Below are positions 38,753-47,876 of a stretch of DNA of 64,000 nucleotides, in pieces. The stretch lies in contig NZ_JAVRIA010000006.1 in NCBI RefSeq assembly GCF_031846265.1, forward strand, positions 62,001-126,000, read 5' to 3'. Numbering within the stretch: the first letter of the stretch is position 1; every line of letters begins with the position of its first letter. The DNA comes from Microcosmobacter mediterraneus (GTDB lineage Bacteria > Bacteroidota > Bacteroidia > Flavobacteriales > Flavobacteriaceae). The notes under the pieces are model-generated. The model ran no database searches, was not told the origin of the DNA, and worked only from the letters and a program-made list of their open reading frames with translations. Made by a program: the position numbers and the translations under genes.

Positions 38753-39459
38753 TGCAACTATTTTTTAATACTGATTTAGTCAAAGATTCAACAGATATTA
38801 CTTTTTCTAAAGAAGAAAGCAGACACATTGCAAAGGCACTTAGAAAAAAAAATGGTGATATTTTATGTATTACTAATGGCAAAGGTTGGCTATTTGAAGC
38901 TGTTATTATAAGCAATGATATTAAACGCTGTATTGCTAAAATTAATAAGGCAGAATATCATAAACCAAAAGACTATTATTTACATCTCGCAGTGGCTCCA
39001 ACTAAAATGAACGATCGTTATGAGTGGTTTTTAGAAAAAGCCACTGAAATTGGAATTCATGAAATAACACCTATACTGTGTGATAATTCTGAACGAAAAA
39101 TCTTAAAAAAAGAGCGGTTTGAGAAAATTATTCAGTCTGCAATGAAACAGTCTTTGCAATATCATTTACCAAAACTAAATGATGCTATTTCTTTTAAAAA
39201 ATTTTTAGACACTAATAAAGATGATCTACGTTTTATTGCACATTGTGAAGACTCTGAACGTAAATCTTTGAAATCTCAAATTAAGCCCAAACAGAAAATT
39301 ACAGTTCTTATTGGTCCTGAAGGGGATTTTTCTACAACAGAAATTAAAACGGCTCTAGATTACAACTATAGTCCAGTAATATTAGGACACAATAGACTGC
39401 GTACAGAAACCGCAGCCATTGTGGTTAGCCACTGCGTTGCTCTAGCAAACCAATTATAA
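38752..39459 (+). CDS. rsmE: 16S rRNA (uracil1498-N3)-methyltransferase
   Basis: A 235-residue SPOUT-family enzyme methylating U1498 of 16S rRNA with S-adenosylmethionine. The trefoil-knot motifs IGPEGDFSTTEI and LGHNRLRTETAAIV are diagnostic, and the N-terminal PUA-like domain begins with HIAKALRKKNGD. Length typical. Translationally coupled to the upstream PPIase and overlapping the convergent DUF1223 gene by 6 bp. Confidence 0.94.
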   Translation: MQLFFNTDLVKDSTDITFSKEESRHIAKALRKKNGDILCITNGKGWLFEAVIISNDIKRCIAKINKAEYHKPKDYYLHLAVAPTKMNDRYEWFLEKATEIGIHEITPILCDNSERKILKKERFEKIIQSAMKQSLQYHLPKLNDAISFKKFLDTNKDDLRFIAHCEDSERKSLKSQIKPKQKITVLIGPEGDFSTTEIKTALDYNYSPVILGHNRLRTETAAIVVSHCVALANQL

Positions 39460-40161
39460 ACTAAGTTTTGAGGCTCCAATAACATCTAATTTATTATTCC
39501 TAGTTATTAAAACTAAAGACATCTTATCAGAACTATCAATGAATTCAGGAATAAGCACAGATCCTTCACCTTGACTCTGGTTGATTTTAAACTGGTTTTC
39601 AACAATAACTATATTAGAATTTTTTAAGGTTCTTTTTCTATTTTCACCACGATTAACTTTTGTTGTCTTTTCATCTAAAACTAAAATTACACTCAATGTT
39701 GTATTATCAATACTCCCAGAAATATCATAATTAAAAGTTACTTGATTGTTATTTCTTTGGGTTGAATTTATAGTAATAATTTGCATAGATTCCTTGTCTA
39801 AATATTCATCAAGTTTTCTTTTCATTATTGCTGTATTAGATCCAACAAAATGTTCCTTACCATTAACGACTACTTGTGGTGTATAAATAGAACTGCTGTT
39901 AAATTTAGTGCCATAAGTACGTTGCTTATTACTGTATTCAACTTTACTAAATGGGTCTTTCCATCCAATATAATTCCAATAATCAACATGATAACTCAAG
40001 CCAATGACATGTTCATTTTCGCTGACTATATCTAACAATTGATCGGCAGGTGGACAACTTGAGCAACCTTGAGAGGTAAATAATTCCAGGACTACCACAG
40101 ATTTATGTTGGGCTGTAAGCACTATAGGTATCATAAAAAGCGTTAAAAGCATGTTCCTCAT
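39454..40161 (-). CDS. DUF1223-family exported thioredoxin-like protein
   Basis: A 235-residue protein with a signal peptide (MRNMLLTLFMIPIVLTAQ). The DUF1223 domain begins with VVLELFTSQGCSSCPPADQLL, a CSSC motif in a thioredoxin-like fold, followed by LSYHVDYWNYIGWKDPF. Family function is not settled; a redox or metal-related role is suggested by the CxxC. Convergent with rsmE and divergent from the DUF4159 gene. Confidence 0.85.
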   Translation of the reverse strand: MRNMLLTLFMIPIVLTAQHKSVVVLELFTSQGCSSCPPADQLLDIVSENEHVIGLSYHVDYWNYIGWKDPFSKVEYSNKQRTYGTKFNSSSIYTPQVVVNGKEHFVGSNTAIMKRKLDEYLDKESMQIITINSTQRNNNQVTFNYDISGSIDNTTLSVILVLDEKTTKVNRGENRKRTLKNSNIVIVENQFKINQSQGEGSVLIPEFIDSSDKMSLVLITRNNKLDVIGASKLSL

Positions 40162-40185
40162 TGCAATCTTTATTATTTTTGAATT

Positions 40186-40857
40186 ATGATATTTAGTACG
40201 AAATCTAAACAGATGCTTACAAGACTGTTACTACTTAGTATAACTTTAACATCCTTTATAGTTAGTGCTCAAGACTTGGCTATTGTAAAATACAAAGGTG
40301 GAGGAGATTGGTATAGTAATCCAACGGCATTACCAAATTTAATTGTGTATTGTAATGAAAACATAAATACACAAATGAATCCAAAACCACAAACCGTTGA
40401 GGTTGGAAGTATTGATATTTTTCAGTTTCCGTTGTTACATATGACAGGTCATGGTAACGTATTTTTTAGTGAAGAAGATGCAGAAAATTTAAGAAACTAT
40501 CTGCTTTCTGGAGGTTTTTTACATATAGATGATAACTATGGTATGCAACCTTATATTGAGAAAGAGCTTAAAAAGGTGTTTCCAAATAAAGAGCTATTAG
40601 AGCTCCCTGCAAATCATCCCATATTTAGTTCAGCATTTCCATTTTCTAATGGGTTGCCAAAAATCCACGAGCATGATGGTAAGCAGCCACAAGCTTTTGG
40701 TATTTTTGAAAACGACAGATTACTGTTGCTCTTTACCTACGAAAGCGATTTAGGTGATGGTTGGGAAGATCCTGAGGTACATAACGACCCAGAAGATGTT
40801 AGAGAAAAAGCCTTGAAAATGGGAGCTAATATTGTAAAGTATGCTTTTGAAAATTAA
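40186..40857 (+). CDS. DUF4159-family exported protein
   Basis: A 223-residue protein with a signal peptide; the hydrophobic core MLTRLLLLSITLTSFIVSAQ starts at residue 10, so the ATG at 40213 is an alternative start. The mature part is a DUF4159 domain (DLAIVKYKGGGDWY, LLSGGFLHIDDNYGMQ), a flavodoxin/glutamine-amidotransferase-like fold of unknown function often encoded near MoxR/VWA clusters. No such cluster is present here. The next small gene starts 5 bp downstream. Confidence 0.85.
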   Translation: MIFSTKSKQMLTRLLLLSITLTSFIVSAQDLAIVKYKGGGDWYSNPTALPNLIVYCNENINTQMNPKPQTVEVGSIDIFQFPLLHMTGHGNVFFSEEDAENLRNYLLSGGFLHIDDNYGMQPYIEKELKKVFPNKELLELPANHPIFSSAFPFSNGLPKIHEHDGKQPQAFGIFENDRLLLLFTYESDLGDGWEDPEVHNDPEDVREKALKMGANIVKYAFEN

Positions 40858-40862
40858 TCTTT

Positions 40863-41054
40863 ATGAAAAAATTTAGCTTAAAATTTAAGGTTACAGCTTC
40901 TCTGTTAACGTTCGCTTTTTTATTCCAAACTATGCAAGATATTAATGATCATACTTATAGTACTGGAATTTGCAATATTGAAGTTTATTCAGGATTCAAT
41001 TGCTTTCCTAATGGTTTAGAAAAGCATAATTGCAGATATCATATTAATTTCTAA
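40863..41054 (+). CDS. Small exported cysteine-containing protein (63 aa)
   Basis: A 63-residue frame with a signal-peptide-like start (MKKFSLKFKVTASLLTFAFLF) and a short mature part with three cysteines (GICNIE, FNCFPNG, HNCRYH). It fits exactly between two genes, 5 bp after one and 2 bp before the next, which argues for a real gene. No family recognised. Confidence 0.5.
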   Translation: MKKFSLKFKVTASLLTFAFLFQTMQDINDHTYSTGICNIEVYSGFNCFPNGLEKHNCRYHINF

Positions 41055-41056
41055 TA

Positions 41057-41560
41057 ATGATTCAACTCGACCATTATTCTTCAAAATTTAAGCCTCAAAA
41101 ATTTCCAATAACTTTAGTGTGTGATAATGTTACCAATTCAGCTAATATTGGTAGTTTGTTTAGAATAGCTGATGCTTTTGGTATTGAAAAACTTATACTC
41201 TGTGGAGAACATATTCCTCTTGGAAGGAAAATGAAGAAAACATCTAGAGCAACTGAAAAATCTGTAAACTATGAGATTAAGAAAAATGCTTTGGATGTTA
41301 TATCTGAATTAAAATCTAAAGATAATTTTAGTATTGCATTAGAGTTAACGGAAAATAGTCAAACTATACATAAACTTCAACTTAAGCTATCTAAACCCAT
41401 TACCTTAGTTGTTGGTGATGAAAATTTTGGTATTTCTGAGCCTGTTTTAAAATTATGCGACCTAATAATTCATATAGAAATGTATGGACAAAATAGTAGT
41501 ATGAATGTTGTCCAGGCAACAAATATTGCACTTTACGAAATCACCAAACAACTCATGTAG
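41057..41560 (+). CDS. SpoU-family RNA 2'-O-methyltransferase
   Basis: A 167-residue single-domain SPOUT enzyme. Motif 1 is NIGSLFRIADAFGIEKL, motif 2 is LVVGDENFGISEPVL and motif 3 is IEMYGQNSSMNVVQATNIALYE. It lacks the N-terminal substrate-binding extension of TrmB/RlmB types, so the target (tRNA or rRNA) cannot be told. A second, different SpoU enzyme is at 53718. Confidence 0.88.
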   Translation: MIQLDHYSSKFKPQKFPITLVCDNVTNSANIGSLFRIADAFGIEKLILCGEHIPLGRKMKKTSRATEKSVNYEIKKNALDVISELKSKDNFSIALELTENSQTIHKLQLKLSKPITLVVGDENFGISEPVLKLCDLIIHIEMYGQNSSMNVVQATNIALYEITKQLM

Positions 41561-41582
41561 TTCTATTTTATATCTTTATACA

Positions 41583-42671
41583 ATGAATTCAAAAATTATA
41601 GCCAGTGGTATTTTAAGAGCCTTAGGTATTTTAATTGCTATTGCACTTATCCTTTACTTTTTATTCAAAATACAAGCTGTAATTATTTATATTGCCATAG
41701 CTGCAGTTATATCATTAATTGGTAGACCAATAGTACTTTTTCTGAGACGCAAGCTAAAATTTAATAACACTATTGCAGTTGTAATTACCATGCTATTACT
41801 TGTTGGTATAATTGTAGGAGTAATTGGTTTATTTATTCCACTTATTGCTGAACAAGGGCAAAATCTATCTCTTTTAAATATTGAACAGCTTCAAGACAAT
41901 GTTGAAAAGTTATATAGAGAAATAGCACTTTATTTTGAAGTTAATCAAATTGATATTGAACAAAAATTAAAAGACTCTAACTTACTTTCTAAATTAGATT
42001 ATGGTGCTATACCCAATTTTTTAAATTCGGTAGTAAGTGGAATTGGTAGCTTTGGAGTTGGTTTGTTCTCCGTAATTTTTATTTCATTTTTCTTTTTAAA
42101 AGACAGTAGACTTTTTGAGAATGGTATGATTACTTTAGTCCCAAAAGGTAACGAAAGCAGATGGAGAGATTCCAGTAATAAAATTAAAGACTTATTATCC
42201 AGATACTTTGTTGGTTTAATATTTCAAATTCTAATTTTATTTGTTTTATACACCATTATTCTCCTCATTTTTGGTATTAAGAATGCTATCGTCATAGCTT
42301 TTTTATGCGCTTTATTAAACCTTATCCCTTATGTTGGTCCTCTAGTTAGTGCAATACTTATGCTTGTATTAACTATGTCTAGTAATCTTGGTGAAAGTTT
42401 TAATACAGTTATACTACCAAAAACCTCATATGTAATGATAGGTTTTGTAATTGCCCAGTTAATAGACAATTTCTTTAGCCAACCTATAATATTCTCTAAA
42501 AGTGTAAAATCACATCCTTTAGAAATCTTTTTAATTATTATTATTGCAGGAATTATATTTGGTATTGTAGGAATGGTTGTAGCAGTACCTTGTTATACTG
42601 CTATAAAAGTAATTTTGAAAGAGTTTCTTTCAGAAAATAAAATCGTTAAAAAATTAACGAAAGGACTCTAA
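41583..42671 (+). CDS. AI-2E family transporter (UPF0118)
   Basis: A 362-residue membrane protein with about eight helices. The C-terminal core LNLIPYVGPLVSAILM and the FSKSVKSHPLEIFL loop are typical of the AI-2E/PerM family, which includes the autoinducer-2 exporter TqsA and Na+/H+ antiporter-like members; the substrate is not predictable. I start it at the ATG at 41583 (MNSKIIASGILRALG). The frame opens earlier at 41505 but that part overlaps the previous gene and is polar. Confidence 0.88.
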   Translation: MNSKIIASGILRALGILIAIALILYFLFKIQAVIIYIAIAAVISLIGRPIVLFLRRKLKFNNTIAVVITMLLLVGIIVGVIGLFIPLIAEQGQNLSLLNIEQLQDNVEKLYREIALYFEVNQIDIEQKLKDSNLLSKLDYGAIPNFLNSVVSGIGSFGVGLFSVIFISFFFLKDSRLFENGMITLVPKGNESRWRDSSNKIKDLLSRYFVGLIFQILILFVLYTIILLIFGIKNAIVIAFLCALLNLIPYVGPLVSAILMLVLTMSSNLGESFNTVILPKTSYVMIGFVIAQLIDNFFSQPIIFSKSVKSHPLEIFLIIIIAGIIFGIVGMVVAVPCYTAIKVILKEFLSENKIVKKLTKGL

Positions 42672-42678
42672 TAATAAT

Positions 42679-43860
42679 TTGAATTCTGCACTATTACATA
42701 AAGAAGTTCAAAACTTTATTGATGATAATCTGAATTCAGATATCACTAAACTTCTTTTAAAAGGAACAAAATTTAAAAACGTCTCTACAAAAGCTGTTGT
42801 AACGCAAATTGAAGCAAAAAAACGATGTCAAAAAAAACTTCCTACTTGGTTTAATACAGCAAATATTTATTATCCTGATAAGCTTAACATAGAGCAAACT
42901 TCATCTGAAGCTACTGCAGAATATAAATCTAAAATTACTTCTGGACAATCAATTATTGATCTCACAGGAGGTTTTGGTGTAGATTCATACCATTTCAGTA
43001 AACGTTTTAAACAGGTTACTCATTGTGAAATTAATACTGAACTTTCGGCTATAGCAAAATATAATTTTGAAGTCTTAAATCGGCAAAACGTTACTTGTAT
43101 TCCAAAAAATGGGTTAGACTATTTACAAGAGGAAAATAGGAAGTTCGATTATATGTATATTGATCCTTCTAGACGACATGATAAAAAAGGCAAAGTTTTC
43201 TTTCTCTCTGATTGCTTGCCAAATGTTCCTGAACACCTTGACACACTTTTTAAGTATACTGATAGCTTACTCATTAAAACATCACCTCTTTTAGACTTAT
43301 CTATCGGTATCAAGGAACTTAGAACAGTCGCAGAAATACATATTGTTGCTGTAAATAATGAGGTTAAAGAATTACTTTGGGTACTTAAAAAAGAGGTGAA
43401 AACTGGAATTCTTATTAAAACAATTAATATAACATCTGGAGTACCTCAATTATTTAATTTTGAGTTTAAGGATGAAAAAAAGGCTCAAGCAGAATTTGCA
43501 GAACCTCAACTATTTTTATATGAGCCAAATGTATCTATATTAAAAGCTGGCGCATTTAAGGCTATTGGCTTAAAATATAACTTAGAAAAATTACACCCTC
43601 ATACCCATTTATATACTAGTAATACACTTATTAATTTTCCAGGTAGACGTTTTAAAATTGATAAGGTGTTACCTTTCAACAAAAAGCGTCTTAAATATGA
43701 AAAAATGAGTATGGTTAACATAGCTACGCGTAATTTTCCTGAATCTGTTGCAGTTCTTAAAAAACGTTTTCACTTTAAAGATGGAGGCAAAATATATTTA
43801 TTTTTCACTACAAATATTAAAGACGAAAGAATCGTTGTAGTTTGTTCTAAAGCTGAATAG
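42679..43860 (+). CDS. Class I methyltransferase with THUMP-like domain
   Basis: A 393-residue protein. The SAM-binding motif is IIDLTGGFGVDSYHFSKRF (about 94-112) and the catalytic-type motif is YIDPSRRHDKKGKVFF (about 158-173). A C-terminal THUMP-like domain covers about 315-390. It is probably an RNA methyltransferase. The start is a TTG at 42679, 7 bp after the transporter stop; no in-frame ATG lies near. The end overlaps the convergent lipoprotein gene by 14 bp. Confidence 0.82.
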   Translation: MNSALLHKEVQNFIDDNLNSDITKLLLKGTKFKNVSTKAVVTQIEAKKRCQKKLPTWFNTANIYYPDKLNIEQTSSEATAEYKSKITSGQSIIDLTGGFGVDSYHFSKRFKQVTHCEINTELSAIAKYNFEVLNRQNVTCIPKNGLDYLQEENRKFDYMYIDPSRRHDKKGKVFFLSDCLPNVPEHLDTLFKYTDSLLIKTSPLLDLSIGIKELRTVAEIHIVAVNNEVKELLWVLKKEVKTGILIKTINITSGVPQLFNFEFKDEKKAQAEFAEPQLFLYEPNVSILKAGAFKAIGLKYNLEKLHPHTHLYTSNTLINFPGRRFKIDKVLPFNKKRLKYEKMSMVNIATRNFPESVAVLKKRFHFKDGGKIYLFFTTNIKDERIVVVCSKAE

Positions 43861-44254
43861 GTATATCAGTATCTAACTGATTGTTCTCATCTATTGTGAC
43901 ATGATAGGTCATACATAAACCCATATCTAACTCTACTGCCTTAGAGCTATTGACATTAGAAATTACAATAGAAACTATACCAGAACTAAAAGATAACCAG
44001 CCAGATTCACCACCAACTGGTACTCCATAAGCATGGTTTATTAGCACACCATTTTCATCATAGATTTGCATATCTACAACAATATTACTATTGTTAGTAA
44101 TCTTAGCTGTTGGATCCTCGTTATCACAAATTGGAGGAGGTATAGCTGTATCGCTATATAATATTGTATTAGTTTCAACTGGTTCCGTAGAACAGGAGAT
44201 CAAAAAAAGAGTAGCTACAAAAAGTAGCTTTGGTAGGTTAAGTAAACGTTTCAT
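43847..44254 (-). CDS. Small lipoprotein of unknown function
   Basis: A 135-residue protein with a lipoprotein signal (LLFVATLFLISCS, cysteine at 21). The mature part is acidic and beta-rich (NNSNIVVDMQIYDENGVLIN), with cysteines at CDNEDP and GLCMTYHV that could form one disulfide. No family recognised. Confidence 0.65.
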   Translation of the reverse strand: MKRLLNLPKLLFVATLFLISCSTEPVETNTILYSDTAIPPPICDNEDPTAKITNNSNIVVDMQIYDENGVLINHAYGVPVGGESGWLSFSSGIVSIVISNVNSSKAVELDMGLCMTYHVTIDENNQLDTDIPIQL

Positions 44255-44424
44255 TTTAATTTGGGTTTAAATGAAATAGGAAGCGAATATAGTCTAACCG
44301 TTTGTCTTAAACAAGAAAATATCCGATAAAGTGTTTATTTTTTTCGATAAAAAGATAACAAACTCTAAGGATGTAAAGCAAATTAAGGTTTTATGAATGT
44401 GTTAAAAGCAACCAAATAATATGA

Positions 44425-44811
44425 TTAGTTTTCCAAAATAGATGCAATATTAGGCTTAAAATAATTTGGTCCTTTTAAAACCTTACCATCCTCTCTGTAG
44501 ATAGGTTCACCATCCTCTCCTAACTTACTCATATTACTACGCTGAATCTCTTCAAAAACTTCTTCAATCTTATGCTGTAAACCATGCTCAATAATAGTTC
44601 CACACAAAATGTATAGCATATCACCCAAAGCATCTGCAACCTCAACTAAATCATTGTCATTGGCAGCTTCTAAATATTCTTCATTTTCCTCTCGCATAAG
44701 TTTATATCGAAGCATATTCTTATCCAGACCTAAGTCTGCTTTTGGAGTATCTTTATAACCTATCTTAAAAGCAGTATGAAATGCTTTAACAGCATTGATT
44801 TTATCTTGCAT
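44425..44811 (-). CDS. MazG-like nucleoside triphosphate pyrophosphohydrolase
   Basis: A 128-residue all-alpha NTP-PPase. The metal-binding pattern is EENEEYLEAAND, then VEVADALGDMLYILCGTIIEHG, which is the EExxE plus ExxD arrangement of the MazG/dUTPase-2 superfamily. Likely house-cleaning of non-canonical nucleotides. It is divergent from the small membrane gene at 44871. Confidence 0.88.
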   Translation of the reverse strand: MQDKINAVKAFHTAFKIGYKDTPKADLGLDKNMLRYKLMREENEEYLEAANDNDLVEVADALGDMLYILCGTIIEHGLQHKIEEVFEEIQRSNMSKLGEDGEPIYREDGKVLKGPNYFKPNIASILEN

Positions 44812-44842
44812 GAAATTAAATTTATGTTAGTAATTTAAGTTG

Positions 44843-44850
44843 TAAATTTG
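44843..44850 (+). promoter_or_regulatory. -7 box upstream of the 61-aa membrane protein
   Basis: TAAATTTG matches TAnnTTTG exactly, 20 bp before the ATG at 44871. No TTG at the usual -33 position. Confidence 0.4.
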
Positions 44851-44870
44851 TGGCTTAAAAATAACGAAAT

Positions 44871-45056
44871 ATGTTCACTCAAGGACAGATAACTTTTGGA
44901 ATTTTATTTGCTATTGTATTTATAGGAATAATGATTTATGCCTATCGAAAAGATTTAAATCTTCATAGAAAATATTACAAAGGCAGTTTATGGATTCTTC
45001 TTGCATTTGTTGGATTTATAGCTATGCTAGCTACAATTAAGTTTGTATTTATGTGA
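44871..45056 (+). CDS. Small two-helix membrane protein (61 aa)
   Basis: A 61-residue protein with two hydrophobic helices (ITFGILFAIVFIGIMIYAY and GSLWILLAFVGFIAMLATI) joined by a basic loop (RKDLNLHRKYYK). I recognise similar small proteins in other Flavobacteriia, so it is probably real and conserved. Function unknown. Confidence 0.72.
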   Translation: MFTQGQITFGILFAIVFIGIMIYAYRKDLNLHRKYYKGSLWILLAFVGFIAMLATIKFVFM

Positions 45057-45058
45057 GC

Positions 45059-45481
45059 CTAAGACTTAACACGCTGCCAATATTGGGTGGCATAGAAAAA
45101 AGCAATATAACCTCTTACTTGCAATACATCAGGGTTCTTAGTTACTAATAATCGACACTTATATTCTTTTCCTTCCTGTGGATCAAAGATGGTTCCTTTT
45201 TTATAGTAATCACCATCTTTAGTCATATCCTTAATAATAACTAATCCAAGAATAGGCTTATTAAAATCTTCACCTTCACATTTTTTACAAAGGGCATTTT
45301 TATTTTTAGGGTTTAATATCTCAATAATTTTCCCAAAGACTTTACCCTCGTCTTCATAAATTTCCACAATAGATTTAGCTTCACCTGTTTTATCATCAAT
45401 AGTTTTCCAATGGCCAAAAATAGATTGTCCTGAAAGAGATAAAGCACAAATAAGGAAGAAGTATGTACTTATAATCTTCAT
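45059..45481 (-). CDS. DUF2147-family exported protein
   Basis: A 140-residue protein with a signal peptide (MKIISTYFFLICALSLSGQ). The DUF2147 fold is recognisable from GHWKTIDDKTGEAKSIVEIYEDEG at the start and LQVRGYIAFFYATQYWQR at the end. It holds a CKKCEG motif near residue 80. Function is unsettled. The start shares one base with the upstream YihY stop. Confidence 0.87.
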   Translation of the reverse strand: MKIISTYFFLICALSLSGQSIFGHWKTIDDKTGEAKSIVEIYEDEGKVFGKIIEILNPKNKNALCKKCEGEDFNKPILGLVIIKDMTKDGDYYKKGTIFDPQEGKEYKCRLLVTKNPDVLQVRGYIAFFYATQYWQRVKS

Positions 45482-46413
45482 TATAACTTTATGTTTTTCT
45501 TTAAACGATTTAATGACGCATTTAGTTCGTAACCTAATAATAAAATATTAGCGTTAAGCCATAAATAAAACATTAAAATTAATAAAGCACCAATGGATCC
45601 ATACAACTCATTATATTGCGAAAAGTTTTCGATATAAACACCAAACAAGTATGATGTTAAAATAATAAGCAAGGTTGTTAGTAAAGCACCAACGGAGAAA
45701 AACCTGGAATCTCTACCTTCCTTGGTGCCAAAATAGTATAACGTGGCTGTAGCCAAATAAGTCATTATAATAAAAAAGAGATATTTAGCCACTTTAAACC
45801 AAAAATCTCGTTTTGAGGAATCTGATTCTTGAACCTCTATTAAGTTATCAATAACGTAAAGCTCTACATAACCTAAAACCGCAACTGTGATAATTAATAA
45901 TAAAGCTAAAATTAATGCTACACCAAGGGCATAGATGTATTGCCTTAAAAAATGTCTTGTTATTTGTTCGTGATACGAATTTTCGAAACCAGAAAACACA
46001 GCATTTACACCATTAGCCATTAAAAACATAGACAATAAAAATATCGATGATAGTAGTCCGCCTCGTCCTGTATTAATATTCTCGAAAATATTTTTGAAAA
46101 AGAAATCTGAAGTATTTGGTGGTAAAACTGATTCTAAAAACGATAAAAATTCAGTTCTAAATCCATCTATTGGTACATACGGAATAACAATAAGTATAAA
46201 TAATAAAAAAGGAAACAATGCCATAAAAAAACTAAAAGCTATGGCTCCTGCTCTAGCTGTAAGTGCTCCTTTAACTATGCCTATAATGTATATTTCAAAA
46301 AGATCATAAATAGATAATCCTTCAAAACCAGGCAGTTTTATAGAACTCAAAAATTTAATCAGTAAATTAACTACTGGGATTTTTTCGAGTTTTGGTTTTA
46401 AAGAATCAGACAT
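45481..46413 (-). CDS. YihY/BrkB-family membrane protein
   Basis: A 310-residue protein with six membrane helices and the family hallmarks ARAGAIAFSFFMALFPFLLF and YGSIGALLILMFYLWLNANILLLGYELNA. The older name ribonuclease BN for this family is wrong; its role is not firmly known. Lies 10 bp after nadC in the same operon. Confidence 0.9.
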   Translation of the reverse strand: MSDSLKPKLEKIPVVNLLIKFLSSIKLPGFEGLSIYDLFEIYIIGIVKGALTARAGAIAFSFFMALFPFLLFILIVIPYVPIDGFRTEFLSFLESVLPPNTSDFFFKNIFENINTGRGGLLSSIFLLSMFLMANGVNAVFSGFENSYHEQITRHFLRQYIYALGVALILALLLIITVAVLGYVELYVIDNLIEVQESDSSKRDFWFKVAKYLFFIIMTYLATATLYYFGTKEGRDSRFFSVGALLTTLLIILTSYLFGVYIENFSQYNELYGSIGALLILMFYLWLNANILLLGYELNASLNRLKKNIKL

Positions 46414-46423
46414 TTAAAAAGAA

Positions 46424-47284
46424 TTAATCTACCGCTTTAAGGCTCAAATCCATATTATAAACCGAGTGTGTTAATGCACCAGAAGAAATATAATTAACAC
46501 CACACAAAGCGTAGTTTCTAACTGTATTTTCATTAATACCTCCTGAACTCTCAGTAAGACACTGATTTCCTATAAGCTTTACAGCTTTACGAGTATCTTC
46601 GTAATTAAAGTTATCAATTAAAATTCTATAGACACCTTCACTTTCTAAAATCTCTTCAATCTCCATTAAATTTCTTGCTTCAACAATAATTTTCAAATCA
46701 CGATTTGTATCCTTGAGATATTGTTTTGTTAAATTAATAGCCTTAGTAATACCACCTGCAAAGTCTATATGATTATCCTTAAGCATTATCATATCATACA
46801 AAGCAAATCTATGATTTTCTCCACCACCAATTTTTACAGCCCATTTTTCTAATGCTCTAATTCCTGGTGTTGTTTTTCTGGTATCTAAAATTTTAGTACC
46901 TGTACCTTTGAGTAGATCTACAAATGTCTTTGTTTTAGTAGCAATTGCACTCATACGTTGCATAGCATTGAGCACTAAACGTTCTGCTTTTAGTATAGAC
47001 TGCGAAGCACCAGTTACATAGAACACAATATCTCCGTATTTTACATGGCTTCCATCCTCTATAAGTGTTTCAATATCCATATTTGGGTCAACATAGCTAA
47101 AAACCAGTTTTGCAAATTCAACGCCTGCGATAACACCTTCATCCTTAACTAATAATTTAGCTTTACCTAGTGTAGAATCAGGAATACAAGCTAATGAGCT
47201 ATGATCGCCATCGCCTACGTCTTCTCTAATAGCGTTTCTAATTATGCCACTAATTTCTATATTGAATTGTTCTTGAGATATCAT
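46424..47284 (-). CDS. nadC: Carboxylating nicotinate-nucleotide diphosphorylase
   Basis: A 286-residue quinolinate phosphoribosyltransferase making nicotinate mononucleotide in de novo NAD synthesis. ILDTRKTTPGIRALEKWAVKIGGGENHRFALYD (about 138-170) carries the substrate-binding Arg and Lys residues; EARNLMEIEEIL, LIDNF and ESSGGI complete the set. Length typical. First gene of the nadC-yihY-DUF2147 minus unit, divergent from rlmH. Confidence 0.95.
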   Translation of the reverse strand: MISQEQFNIEISGIIRNAIREDVGDGDHSSLACIPDSTLGKAKLLVKDEGVIAGVEFAKLVFSYVDPNMDIETLIEDGSHVKYGDIVFYVTGASQSILKAERLVLNAMQRMSAIATKTKTFVDLLKGTGTKILDTRKTTPGIRALEKWAVKIGGGENHRFALYDMIMLKDNHIDFAGGITKAINLTKQYLKDTNRDLKIIVEARNLMEIEEILESEGVYRILIDNFNYEDTRKAVKLIGNQCLTESSGGINENTVRNYALCGVNYISSGALTHSVYNMDLSLKAVD

Positions 47285-47389
47285 CTAAAATTCATATTTA
47301 GTGTAAAAATAGGAAATTGATTTACGATAAACGATTTTAGATTTATGAATTCTGATCTATGAAAATTAAAAATCATAATCTGTAAATTG

Positions 47390-47397
47390 TAACTTTG
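47390..47397 (+). promoter_or_regulatory. -7 box immediately before rlmH
   Basis: TAACTTTG, an exact TAnnTTTG, ends 3 bp before the ATG at 47401. If used, the transcript would start at or very near the start codon. Confidence 0.4.
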
Positions 47398-47400
47398 AAT

Positions 47401-47874
47401 ATGCAAATTACACTACTCACCATAGGTAAAACTGATAATACACAGCTTAATAAGCTTATAGAAGACTATAAAAAGCGCTTGGTACATTATATTAAGTTTG
47501 AATTTGAAATTATCCCAGATATTAAGAATTCTAAAAATTTAAGTGAAGCGCTTCAAAAACAAAAAGAAGGTGAGCAAATCTTAGCAAAGGTCTCAAAATC
47601 TGATAGACTCATTTTACTTGATGAAAACGGGAAACAATTTGATTCCATAACGTTTTCAAACTATCTACAAAAACACATGAATTCTGGTTTAAAAAATCTA
47701 ATCTTTGTTATTGGTGGTCCTTATGGATTTAGTGATGCCTTATACCAAAGATCAGATGGTAAACTATCATTATCTAAAATGACTTTCTCTCATCAGATGG
47801 TACGCTTATTCTTTATTGAGCAACTATATAGAGGCTTTACCATATTAAGAAATGAACCTTATCATCATCGTTAA
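47401..47874 (+). CDS. rlmH: 23S rRNA (pseudouridine1915-N3)-methyltransferase
   Basis: A 157-residue SPOUT enzyme acting on pseudouridine 1915 in helix 69 of 23S rRNA. The knot motifs are FVIGGPYGFSD and LSKMTFSHQMVRLFFIEQLYRGFTI, ending in PYHH as the family does. I start at the ATG at 47401 rather than the TTG two codons earlier, because it gives the usual length and the TTG overlaps the likely -7 box. Confidence 0.95.
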   Translation: MQITLLTIGKTDNTQLNKLIEDYKKRLVHYIKFEFEIIPDIKNSKNLSEALQKQKEGEQILAKVSKSDRLILLDENGKQFDSITFSNYLQKHMNSGLKNLIFVIGGPYGFSDALYQRSDGKLSLSKMTFSHQMVRLFFIEQLYRGFTILRNEPYHHR

Positions 47875-47876
47875 TA

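Noticed and set aside
47329..47395. AT-rich quasi-repeats before rlmH
   Set aside because: Degenerate ATTTATGA-like words typical of flavobacterial spacers; no defined unit or symmetry.
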